A DNA stretch of 11,295 bases from an uncultured Olsenella sp. (GTDB lineage: Bacteria > Actinomycetota > Coriobacteriia > Coriobacteriales > Atopobiaceae): the NCBI GenBank assembly GCA_947253595.1, contig CAMXZR010000056.1:1-11295 (forward strand), read 5' to 3'. The notes below the pieces were generated by a model. The model was not told the origin of the DNA. It saw nothing but the letters and a program-made list of their open reading frames with translations, and ran no database searches. The position numbers and the translations under genes were made by a program. This document shows, piece after piece, positions 1 through 6,597 of the stretch. The first letter of the stretch is position 1; every line of letters begins with the position of its first letter.

Positions 1-523
1 CAGGCACGCTCCTCTCCCTGGCCTCGCCGTCCGCGAGACCCCGGTAGCCAAACTCCAGTCCAAGCCCCTCTGCTATGGCTTTCGCACAGAGGTCGAGGAC
101 GCTGGCGGAAGAGCCGCTTGGTATGCCGTCCCGCGCCGCGTTGTCCCCGCCCGCCCCTTCGATGGGAGAGAGATACGAACGCACCCCCCTGCGTATTGCA
201 TCGCCCTCTGTCATCCCCAGTCGTTCGAGGGCTGCAAGCATGGCCGCAGACTCCGCGGGAGTGAGCCGGAGCGGCCTCCCCCTTCTCTCGCCGTCAAAGG
301 CGAGTACGAGTTCGTCGTCGTCCCCCAGGCCAATGGGCAGCCCCATCCCCTCCTCGTCGTGCGCGGTGAGGACGAGCTCCATGAGCAGGCGAGCATGCTG
401 GACGCTGCAGCCCAGGCGTGAAGCCACTGTGGAAAGGGAGAGGCTCCTTCCCTGCGAAGACAGACTGCTCAGGAGGGCCGTGAGCTCGCGCGCCTCATCG
501 AGTCCGCCCCTCCTGCCCCTCAT
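1..523 (-). CDS. PafC-like WYL-domain transcriptional regulator (3'-truncated by window edge)
   Basis: An open frame starts at ATG 523-521 and runs off the left edge without a stop, giving 174 visible residues. Residues about 10-60 look like the N-terminal winged-helix part of PafC-type proteins. Residues 83-101 (RPLRLTPAESAAMLAALER) match the hallmark segment following that domain in PafC, where an RPLRLTP motif leads into a helix. Residues 146-174 (CAKAIAEGLGLEFGYRG onward, ending RSVP) are the start of a WYL domain, which in this family binds a nucleic-acid or nucleotide effector. The gene follows the PafB-like gene by 10 nt in the same direction, so the two are probably co-transcribed and may form a heterodimer, as PafB and PafC do in mycobacteria. 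The Shine-Dalgarno before ATG 523 is weak, suggesting translational coupling. The rest of the WYL domain and the C-terminal domain lie outside. The family call is firm; the regulated genes are unknown. Confidence 0.85.
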   Translation of the reverse strand, partial: MRGRRGGLDEARELTALLSSLSSQGRSLSLSTVASRLGCSVQHARLLMELVLTAHDEEGMGLPIGLGDDDELVLAFDGERRGRPLRLTPAESAAMLAALERLGMTEGDAIRRGVRSYLSPIEGAGGDNAARDGIPSGSSASVLDLCAKAIAEGLGLEFGYRGLADGEARERSVP

Positions 524-533
524 GGACGACTCG

Positions 534-1511
534 CTAGGCATGGCTTGCCTCCTCGACGACTCTGTTCCAGGTTGTGACGAGCTCCTCGGGCGCACTCGGC
601 CTGACCTGATGCGCAACGCACCAGCGCGCACACGCCACGAGGTCTGAGTAGTCGATCTCCCAGGAGCGCCCCTTTGGGCCGTCGATGCGCCTTCCGTGCC
701 GTGAGAGCTCGGAAGTGGTTCCGTCGTCAGTCTCCCTCATCTGCAGGAGGGTCGCGGTGCCGCGTTCGTGACCAATCTGGAAGGGAAGCCTCAGGTAGTC
801 GCACGTGCGAAAGTCCGGCGGAATGCGATAGTTGGTGCCCGCGACGACCCGTGCGGAGAGGAAGCGGTCGAGGCGGTAGACCCGCGGCTCCTTCCAGCGC
901 CCCTCCTCCCCGAGCTCCGAGCCCACGAAGTAGCTGTGTGCCCGCAGGCCGAAGCTCCCATAGAGCCGCAGGACCCTCTTCCTTGGATGGCGGCCCTTCG
1001 ACTGGTATACGACCCTGACCTCCTTACGCTTGGAGAGTGCCCCAAGCAGGGCGGGGAGGTTCTCGTCATTGCCCCCACCTCCCGAGAAGACCTGCTCGAG
1101 GATGCCTCCGGGTCCGAAGGATCCGTCGATCTTTGCCAGGGCCATCCTCAGCTCGCTGCGGTGGGGGAAGCTGGGGTCGCGCACGAGCGGCGCGCAAGCC
1201 ACGTCCAGTACCAGAGCATCCTTCGACGAGATGCCTCCCTCATCGGGGAAGGACGCGCCCTCGTCGACCTTCCAGAGTCCGACCTGCCCGTCACCCGCCA
1301 CGTTGACGAGGGTGAGGCCGCAGGCGGCCATGGTCGCCCGGTCGCGTTGGAAGGCCTTGCGGAAGGCATCGGGCCCGCTCTGTGGATAGTAGGTGTCACG
1401 CAGCTCATCGTTGGAGAGGGCCCTCCTCGCGTTCGAAAAGGCGAGTATCAGGCCTGCCACGCGCCTTGCCTGCTCGTCGTCCCTGCTCACCCTGACGAAC
1501 TCGTCCTGCAT
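534..1511 (-). CDS. PafB-like WYL-domain transcriptional regulator
   Basis: This 325-residue protein starts at ATG 1511-1509, chosen because GGGAGG lies about 6 nt upstream; a longer frame to 1691 would cross the promoter region and overlap the divergent gene. Residues 12-80 form the N-terminal helix-turn-helix region, with the family pattern of a helix (RRVAGLILAFSNARRALS), a DELRDTYYP segment and an F-x-R-D-R motif (AFQRDR, 53-58) followed by GLTLV. Residues 155-235 form the WYL domain. Its usual Trp-Tyr-Leu triad is replaced by Ser-Tyr-Phe at 193-195, while the later RVYRLDRF motif (210-217) is kept. Residues 236-325 are a C-terminal WYL-associated region. Length is typical for PafB. It heads a two-gene transcript with the PafC-like gene. 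In mycobacteria PafBC activates DNA-damage genes; whether this pair does is not shown. Divergent transcription from the M28-like gene makes autoregulation or control of that gene possible. Confidence 0.85.
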   Translation of the reverse strand: MQDEFVRVSRDDEQARRVAGLILAFSNARRALSNDELRDTYYPQSGPDAFRKAFQRDRATMAACGLTLVNVAGDGQVGLWKVDEGASFPDEGGISSKDALVLDVACAPLVRDPSFPHRSELRMALAKIDGSFGPGGILEQVFSGGGGNDENLPALLGALSKRKEVRVVYQSKGRHPRKRVLRLYGSFGLRAHSYFVGSELGEEGRWKEPRVYRLDRFLSARVVAGTNYRIPPDFRTCDYLRLPFQIGHERGTATLLQMRETDDGTTSELSRHGRRIDGPKGRSWEIDYSDLVACARWCVAHQVRPSAPEELVTTWNRVVEEASHA

Positions 1512-1684
1512 GCGTCCCTCCCGCGTTTGAATGGTCAGCGCGAGCTCCGTGCCGCCGGATGGACGACTTGCCTGCCCTGTCTCCCGCGAGCTGCGCTGGT
1601 AGAACAAATATGCATCATAAGACGTATACTCGGACGATAGGAAAGTGGACGAATCTCTCTCTGCTTCGGCAAAGGACGTATGGC
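1512..1684. promoter_or_regulatory. Divergent promoter region between WYL pair and M28-like gene
   Basis: The 173-nt gap holds an AT-rich island (about 1600-1630) in otherwise GC-rich DNA, as expected for divergent promoters. On the plus strand TATACT at 1625-1630 is a good -10 candidate, which would put the start near 1637 and leave a 5' leader of about 48 nt; no good -35 is visible. On the minus strand TATGAT (1619-1614) is a possible -10 for the WYL operon. An imperfect inverted repeat (1536-1547 with 1588-1598, one-base bulge) lies in the transcribed leader of the WYL side. Promoter assignments are by eye and tentative. Confidence 0.4.
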
Positions 1685-4600
1685 ATGGCAACGACGCGCA
1701 ACTACCTCGACTACCTCAATGACAAGGTGGACATCTCTCCGGCCAACAGCCAGGAGGAGCTGGACGCCTCCCAGCTGATCGAGTCAATCATGGAAGAGCA
1801 CGGTCTCGACACGAGCCTGCAGGAATTTGACGCCCCCTCGTCGCCCGAGCTCCCCCGCTCGGTCCTACTCGTGCTCATGTTTCTGGGAATGGTCCTCTCG
1901 GGCGTCCTCGGCTCCGTCATTGGGTTGGTGGGTCTTGCCCTGGTGCTCGGCCCCTCGGTCCTCCTCGCCCTACGCTTTGGCGGCCGCGACCTCATCTCGG
2001 GAATCGGAGGGCGCGCCCGCAGCCAAAACGTCATAGGAATCCATCGTGCAAGTGGCCCCCTCGTGGTAAAGGGCAACCGTCCCATCGTGATCTTCGCGCA
2101 CTACGACAGTCCCAACGAGGACCTCCTTTTCCAGCCGCCGCTGGCCAGGTGGCAACCCCTCCTCATGAGGTCGAGCCTCTGGTGTGGCATCGCCGCCGCC
2201 TTCTGCTCGCTGGTGCAGATCATTGCCATCATTCCCGCCCCGATCCGCCACGTCCTCTGGGCCCTGGGGATCCTGGCCGCGCTGCCCCTGCTCCTTCTTG
2301 GTGCCGCCGGGATTTATGGCCGCTTCGCCTCCTGCACCACCGGTGCCAACGACAACAAGGCCTCCGTCGCTGCCATGCTGGGAGTTCTGGACAAAGTCCG
2401 TCCGGCCGACGACGTTGCCAAGCGCTGGGTCGCGGCGAACCCTCGCAGCGAGGTTCGTGGCGAGGTGCCCGTCCCGGGCACCGTCGAGAAGGAACCTAGG
2501 GAAGAGAGTGACAAGGAGGCCTCCGAGCGCGCCTTCGCCTCCCTTGACAGGCTTCCGACCACGATGGACGACGGAGAGCGCGTTGCCGTCGACGAGATCG
2601 CGCCTATAGTCGCGGGGAACGCCGTCCATCCCGCCACGGCGGCCTTCACCCCGCAGGTGATTCCCGCAGCCGAGCCCGAGGGACCCAAGTCGGTTCGCCG
2701 CGGAGCGAAGCTCATCGAGGATCTCCAGATTCTGCCGGAGGGCTGTCAAATCGTGTACCAGAAGCCCCCCGTTCCACAGGTCGTTCTCCCTGACCTGCCC
2801 GACGTCGACGTCGGGCTCGATCCCGTGCCCGCCATGGCATCTTCTGCCACCGGCCCCCGACCGGACGCGCCGGAGCCCCTTGCCGAGGACTCCCATGCCA
2901 AGGCCACCGTGTCCGACTCCATGTCGCGGGGGAGCGTGTACTCCTCAGAACCTACACGAGCCGACGAAACCATCGCGGAAGGCGGAGGAGATGAAGAGAA
3001 GGTTCCCACTGCACCCGCGAGTATCGACGCCCCCCTCGCCGACTTCGAGGTAATCGACTCGGATGCGCCTTCGCGCTCGGCGGAGCTCCTCGCTTCCGTC
3101 AAATCGGCCCTCTGCCGTGTGAGGGAGCTCATCCCCCATGCTGACCCCAAGGCTCCCGAGGTCGAGCGCGGAGAAGAGAGTTCCGCCTCCATCGAGGATG
3201 TCCAGGGCGCTCCTGCCAAGACGACCGGTCAGGCCGAAGGGCCCGTCATGGGGGCCCAGGGTGCCGTTGAGCAGTCCAAGGCCTCCGATCAGACCGCGAC
3301 GACGCCCGTCTCGGCCTTCGAGGACGAGGAGGCCCTCCTGGCGGAGGTCCATGCCCGCGCCACGGGAGACACCGTTGCCACCGAGCCGCTTGCCGCTTCC
3401 GAAGAACCCGCCGATGACGTCCCTCCATATATGGAGGAGGACGTGGAAGGGGGGACGGACGAAGGCGAGAATGCTTCCGAGGGTGCGCCCGCCCCGTCGG
3501 GGGGCGCTGCCTTCGAGCCCGAGCCGCCGGCTCGGGACGCCGAGGGTTGCGTTCCCTACGATGGGCCCATGGCATCCCAGTTCGATGCCCCGAGCGTCCA
3601 TGACGTGGAGTCTCGCAGGGTCGACCCCGCCCGCGTTCCCTCCATCAACGACGCCTTCCTTGACAACGCAGCCATCTTCACGCGCCTGAAGGCGACTCCC
3701 GATCCGGCGCTCGAGTCGGCCCCGGCTTCGGATTTCGACTATAGGCAGAAAATGCTGTTCGAGGAGCAGGCCGCCGATTGGCATGAGGAGCAAGATGCTC
3801 CGGGTCCCGAGGAACAGTCTGCCATGGAGGGAGAAGAGATACAGCCCCCCGTGCAGCCCGAGGAGCAGCCGATGCAGAACGAGCTCCCCATCGAGGAGGC
3901 TGCTGCCCCATGGGACGAGCCCGCAGGGTCGGATCTGGACGAGACGGCGGAAGATCTGGATGAGGCCGAGGACGATGGTGGGCCGACGCGGGAGCAGGGC
4001 GAGGGTCTCTCGCATGAGGGAAACCTCGGTCAGGAGACGGGGGACGACCAGGAAGGCTGTCCTGAGGGTAGCGAGCTTCCCGAGGCCGTGTCCGAGTCAG
4101 TCGACCTCGGGGTCTACGAGCCGGGTGAGCCCGAGCCCGATGTCGAACACGACCATCGGACCGACTTCGGCGAGGCTGACGCGGCGGATCCACGCCCCGA
4201 AGCGCAGGCTCCCGTTGCCAACCATACGGACGAGTTTGTCACGGCGATTCCCGAGGAGCCGGCTGAGGAAGAGCCTCTCCCGCAATTCAGCCTGTTCGCG
4301 CCCCTGCGCGACGACTACATAATGGATGCGGAGTTCGAGCGTGTGGGCGGTAGAGGGGTCGACCCTACACAAGACCCGCTCGATCAGACCATGGTCCAGA
4401 CGGTCATCGCGGACGGCAGCGACGAGCCGACGCTCGTTACCATGCCTGCCGGCGCAGATGAGTCAGAAGAGCCAGGTGCCGACGAGCTTCCCACCGAGTT
4501 GGAAGAACGGACTGGCGTTGCCGCTGCAGCCGAGGTGATGGCTGGTCCCGCACCCGAAGAGAAGACTCCCGACTCGCTCGCGGCGGAAGCGTCCCCCGAC

Positions 4601-6040
4601 GCGACGTCCCTGGACGACGAGCGACCGGAGAGGGCGGTTGGCTACGTCCTTGGAGAGGAGCCCGTAGAGATAGGCCGTAGCGAGCTGGCCCTCTCTGTCA
4701 GACCCTTCGTTGCCGCGGAAGACGTCAAGGTGGTGGGGGGAGACGATGCCGACGAGGCTGACCAAACGCTCGATCCCAGCGCGACCGTTATCGCTCCCAA
4801 CCTCAGTTTCATGGAGGACGAGGAACCCAGCGAGGAGGAGCTCGCATCCAAGGACGTGACAGGTCTCGACACCTATGCCATGGATGGAACGGAGCCTCGC
4901 CCCGCGGAGCCCCGGAAGCCCGAGCCTGCTGCCATCGATGATCCCAACTGGGGCAAGAGCGAGTTCACCCCCCAGGCCGGAAACATTGCCCGTCGCAGCG
5001 TCCTCTTTGATCTGCCGGATCCATCCGAAGCCGTGGTCGATCCCCTCGCTCCGGCGGAGTCCATCTCAGCTCCTGCGACCCGTGGGATAGACGATGGTCG
5101 CTCCCGGCCCTCTGCCGCTGACCTCTCGTACACGAGAGGGGAGCGCGAGCCGCTCGGGGTGGTGAGCGGGGGCGTACTGAGGACGGAGGTTCCACGCCCT
5201 CGCGGCGGGTCTCACCAGATGCGTCCAAGCAGCAAGAAGCGCTTCAACATCTTCGGCCATCACAAGGATCAGGAGGGGGATTCCGACTCCATGAGCTCCT
5301 GGCTTGGCGTGGACGATGACTTCGACGCAAAGAAGAGTGGCCGCGAGATAGGAAGCTGGGACAATTTCTCGGAAGGCGAGCAGAAGAAGCCTCGCGGCGG
5401 ATGGAAGGGCGGTGCCACCAGCCGCTTCGATCTCAGGCTCGTGCAGGAAGACCCCATGGATGCGGCCCAGGGCGTCGATGCGGAGCCCGTCGAAGGCTAC
5501 GCTCTCGGCGGAGAGGAGACTCGTGGCGACGCCCCTCAGGACGGAATCGGTATGGAGGAGCTGCGCGAGGCGATCACGGGCATGAGTGACGACGAGCTCC
5601 TCGCCCACGACATCTGGTTCGTTGCCCTGGGGGCCTCGGGTCTCGACCACGCGGGCGCAAAGCGCTTCATGGAAGAGCACCGCAAGGACGTCCGAGGAGC
5701 ATTCGTCGTCAACCTTGGCTCCGTCGGCGCGGGAAGGCTTAGCGTCCTCACGAGCGAGGGTTCGATTAACCCCCGCCGCGCGGACCGAAGGATGGTTCGC
5801 ATGCTGTCCAAGATCGCTGCCGACCTGCACATTTCTCTCGAGAAGGCGCGTCATGACTGGAGTGACACCGACGCGACTCCGGCAATGCAGTCGTCCATGC
5901 GCGCCGCTACGATTATAGGCCTCTCCGACGACGGGGTTCCTGCGCTCTCTCACACGTCCGATGACGTGCCCGAGAACGTCGACGCGGCTCAGGTGGTGAG
6001 TGTGGCAGAGCTCGTGGCAGAACTGATTCGCCGTTCCTAG
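1685..6040 (+). CDS. M28-like (pseudo)peptidase membrane protein with giant acidic insertion
   Basis: A 1451-residue protein starting at ATG 1685, chosen for AAAGGA at 1671-1676 with 8-nt spacing. Residues 20-50 resemble the M28 N-terminal helix. Four hydrophobic segments are visible at about 58-78, 79-98, 166-187 and 190-212. Between the second and third lies the M28 motif FAHYDS (zinc-ligand position H139), and after the fourth TTGANDNKAS (bridging-Asp position D223). About 1,050 residues of Asp/Glu/Pro/Ala-rich, probably disordered sequence follow, ending in a basic stretch (1180-1194) and a W/F-containing segment (1206-1228). The M28 fold then resumes at about 1308: HDIWFVALGASGLDHAG (1308-1324), VVNLGSVGAG (1341-1350), SDTDATPAM (1393-1401) and SHTSDDVPENVD (1422-1433, final His ligand H1423). 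The usual Glu-Glu catalytic pair is absent at 1317-1319 and the usual Asp ligand is Gly1345, so activity is doubtful. Positive charges after the second segment suggest the M28 domain is cytoplasmic. The frame is intact. Role unknown. Confidence 0.8.
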   Translation: MATTRNYLDYLNDKVDISPANSQEELDASQLIESIMEEHGLDTSLQEFDAPSSPELPRSVLLVLMFLGMVLSGVLGSVIGLVGLALVLGPSVLLALRFGGRDLISGIGGRARSQNVIGIHRASGPLVVKGNRPIVIFAHYDSPNEDLLFQPPLARWQPLLMRSSLWCGIAAAFCSLVQIIAIIPAPIRHVLWALGILAALPLLLLGAAGIYGRFASCTTGANDNKASVAAMLGVLDKVRPADDVAKRWVAANPRSEVRGEVPVPGTVEKEPREESDKEASERAFASLDRLPTTMDDGERVAVDEIAPIVAGNAVHPATAAFTPQVIPAAEPEGPKSVRRGAKLIEDLQILPEGCQIVYQKPPVPQVVLPDLPDVDVGLDPVPAMASSATGPRPDAPEPLAEDSHAKATVSDSMSRGSVYSSEPTRADETIAEGGGDEEKVPTAPASIDAPLADFEVIDSDAPSRSAELLASVKSALCRVRELIPHADPKAPEVERGEESSASIEDVQGAPAKTTGQAEGPVMGAQGAVEQSKASDQTATTPVSAFEDEEALLAEVHARATGDTVATEPLAASEEPADDVPPYMEEDVEGGTDEGENASEGAPAPSGGAAFEPEPPARDAEGCVPYDGPMASQFDAPSVHDVESRRVDPARVPSINDAFLDNAAIFTRLKATPDPALESAPASDFDYRQKMLFEEQAADWHEEQDAPGPEEQSAMEGEEIQPPVQPEEQPMQNELPIEEAAAPWDEPAGSDLDETAEDLDEAEDDGGPTREQGEGLSHEGNLGQETGDDQEGCPEGSELPEAVSESVDLGVYEPGEPEPDVEHDHRTDFGEADAADPRPEAQAPVANHTDEFVTAIPEEPAEEEPLPQFSLFAPLRDDYIMDAEFERVGGRGVDPTQDPLDQTMVQTVIADGSDEPTLVTMPAGADESEEPGADELPTELEERTGVAAAAEVMAGPAPEEKTPDSLAAEASPDATSLDDERPERAVGYVLGEEPVEIGRSELALSVRPFVAAEDVKVVGGDDADEADQTLDPSATVIAPNLSFMEDEEPSEEELASKDVTGLDTYAMDGTEPRPAEPRKPEPAAIDDPNWGKSEFTPQAGNIARRSVLFDLPDPSEAVVDPLAPAESISAPATRGIDDGRSRPSAADLSYTRGEREPLGVVSGGVLRTEVPRPRGGSHQMRPSSKKRFNIFGHHKDQEGDSDSMSSWLGVDDDFDAKKSGREIGSWDNFSEGEQKKPRGGWKGGATSRFDLRLVQEDPMDAAQGVDAEPVEGYALGGEETRGDAPQDGIGMEELREAITGMSDDELLAHDIWFVALGASGLDHAGAKRFMEEHRKDVRGAFVVNLGSVGAGRLSVLTSEGSINPRRADRRMVRMLSKIAADLHISLEKARHDWSDTDATPAMQSSMRAATIIGLSDDGVPALSHTSDDVPENVDAAQVVSVAELVAELIRRS

Positions 6041-6080
6041 GTCCCATCCTCGCCCCGCAGCAGTTGGAACGAGTCGCCTT

Positions 6081-6121
6081 GCACGCCGGCAGCAACCCCT
6101 CTGTGGTGGCTGCCGGCGTGC
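6081..6121 (+). terminator. Perfect 13-bp hairpin after the M28-like gene
   Basis: GCACGCCGGCAGC at 6081-6093 is exactly complementary to 6109-6121, with a 15-nt loop in which ACC and GGT can pair again. It starts 40 nt after the stop codon of the M28-like gene, the right place for transcript ending or 3'-end protection. No T run follows on either strand, so it is not a classical intrinsic terminator. Confidence 0.4.
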
Positions 6122-6334
6122 CCTGCTCCAAGTGGGTGACCTCCCCTTATGGGGTCGCCTCCCCTGAGCTGCGCTCTCGGTCCGCGTCTCCTCCTGCCGA
6201 CCTTTGGAGAGGCAGCTCCAACGGCTTCGGAGCCCGCCACCAACCGCGCTCCTTCTCCTCGTCTTGCTCGCAACCCCTTGAACATGCGTCCTCCTTTCTG
6301 TACGTCCCGTGGGAAGAAGAGACTACCCCGTGCT

Positions 6335-6381
6335 AGCTGGCAGCAAGCACATCGGCAGCTGCCTGCAGTCTGCTGCCAGCT
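6335..6381. repeat. 11-bp perfect inverted repeat with nested palindrome
   Basis: AGCTGGCAGCA at 6335-6345 is exactly complementary to 6371-6381. The 25-nt interval contains a second palindrome, GGCAGCTGCC (6354-6363), so a stem with an inner hairpin can form. The 5' arm shares GGCAGCAA with the hairpin at 6081. There is no T run, so a terminator role is unlikely. Confidence 0.55.
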
Positions 6382-6454
6382 TGGGGGAGGCCCTTCCAGG
6401 CACGGGATTTGTCCTCGTCCGCCAAAACCTCGGTCGCAGTCTCGGGGGGAGCTG

Positions 6455-6463
6455 TGATAGAAT
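6455..6463 (+). promoter_or_regulatory. Extended -10 promoter of tRNA-Gly
   Basis: TGATAGAAT is an extended -10 element (TG, one base, then TAGAAT at 6458-6463). It ends 10 nt before the first base of the tRNA, so transcription would start a few bases upstream of it. No clear -35 is visible 17 nt upstream. The tRNA-Lys gene has the same TG-n-TAGAAT element, which supports the call. Confidence 0.6.
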
Positions 6464-6473
6464 CCACAAACAT

Positions 6474-6548
6474 GCGGGCATCGCCAAGTGGTAAGGCAAT
6501 GGCTTCCCAAGCCATCATCCGCGGGTTCGAATCCCGTTGCCCGCTCCA
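6474..6548 (+). tRNA. tRNA-Gly, anticodon CCC
   Basis: The 75-nt sequence folds into a full cloverleaf: acceptor stem GCGGGCA with TGCCCGC, D stem GCC with GGC, anticodon stem ATGGC with GCCAT around loop TTCCCAA (anticodon CCC at 6506-6508), and a T arm with loop TTCGAAT. The discriminator base is T and the CCA end is encoded. It decodes GGG, a glycine codon used in the neighbouring GC-rich genes. Confidence 0.98.
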
Positions 6549-6558
6549 TAGAATGCAT

Positions 6559-6584
6559 TCGGGCCCTTCGGGGCCCGATTTCGT
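6559..6584 (+). terminator. Hairpin terminator after tRNA-Gly
   Basis: An 8-bp stem (TCGGGCCC, 6559-6566) closes on a TTCG tetraloop with GGGCCCGA (6571-6578), followed by TTTCGT. The stem is strong but the T run is short and interrupted, so termination may be partial. It begins 10 nt after the tRNA and ends 13 nt before the aminopeptidase start codon, so some read-through may be how that gene is transcribed. Confidence 0.75.
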
Positions 6585-6597
6585 GAAAGGGCAATAC

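Larger units (their letters stand above)
6041..6473. other. 433-nt gene-free interval with several inverted repeats
   Basis: No convincing coding region is present: open frames here lack family features and good ribosome binding sites. The plus strand is pyrimidine-rich at about 6170-6300. Besides the two strong inverted repeats listed separately, weaker hairpins can be drawn at 6135-6141/6153-6159 (7 bp, one G-U), 6194-6198/6211-6215 and 6215-6219/6229-6233. The last part, from about 6435, holds the tRNA-Gly promoter. It could be a 3' untranslated region, an uncharacterised structured RNA or plain spacer. Confidence 0.5.

Noticed and set aside
768..1640. 290-codon plus-strand frame opposite the PafB-like gene
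   Set aside because: A shadow of a well-supported regulator gene; no recognisable domain.
1559..1684. Upstream start giving a 1493-residue M28-like protein
   Set aside because: It would cross the divergent promoter region; ATG 1685 has a proper ribosome site and the family-like N-terminus.
2945..4015. Long minus-strand frames opposite the acidic insertion
   Set aside because: They mirror the GC-rich Glu/Asp/Ala codons of the plus-strand gene and show no family motif or ribosome site.
6064..6336. 90-codon plus-strand frame in the gap after the M28-like gene
   Set aside because: No ribosome site or recognisable domain, Ser/Pro/Arg-rich composition typical of a chance frame, and it spans several inverted repeats.
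6409..6597. Upstream start for the aminopeptidase
   Set aside because: The extension would translate the promoter, tRNA-Gly and terminator; ATG 6598 has a good ribosome site and fits the family length.
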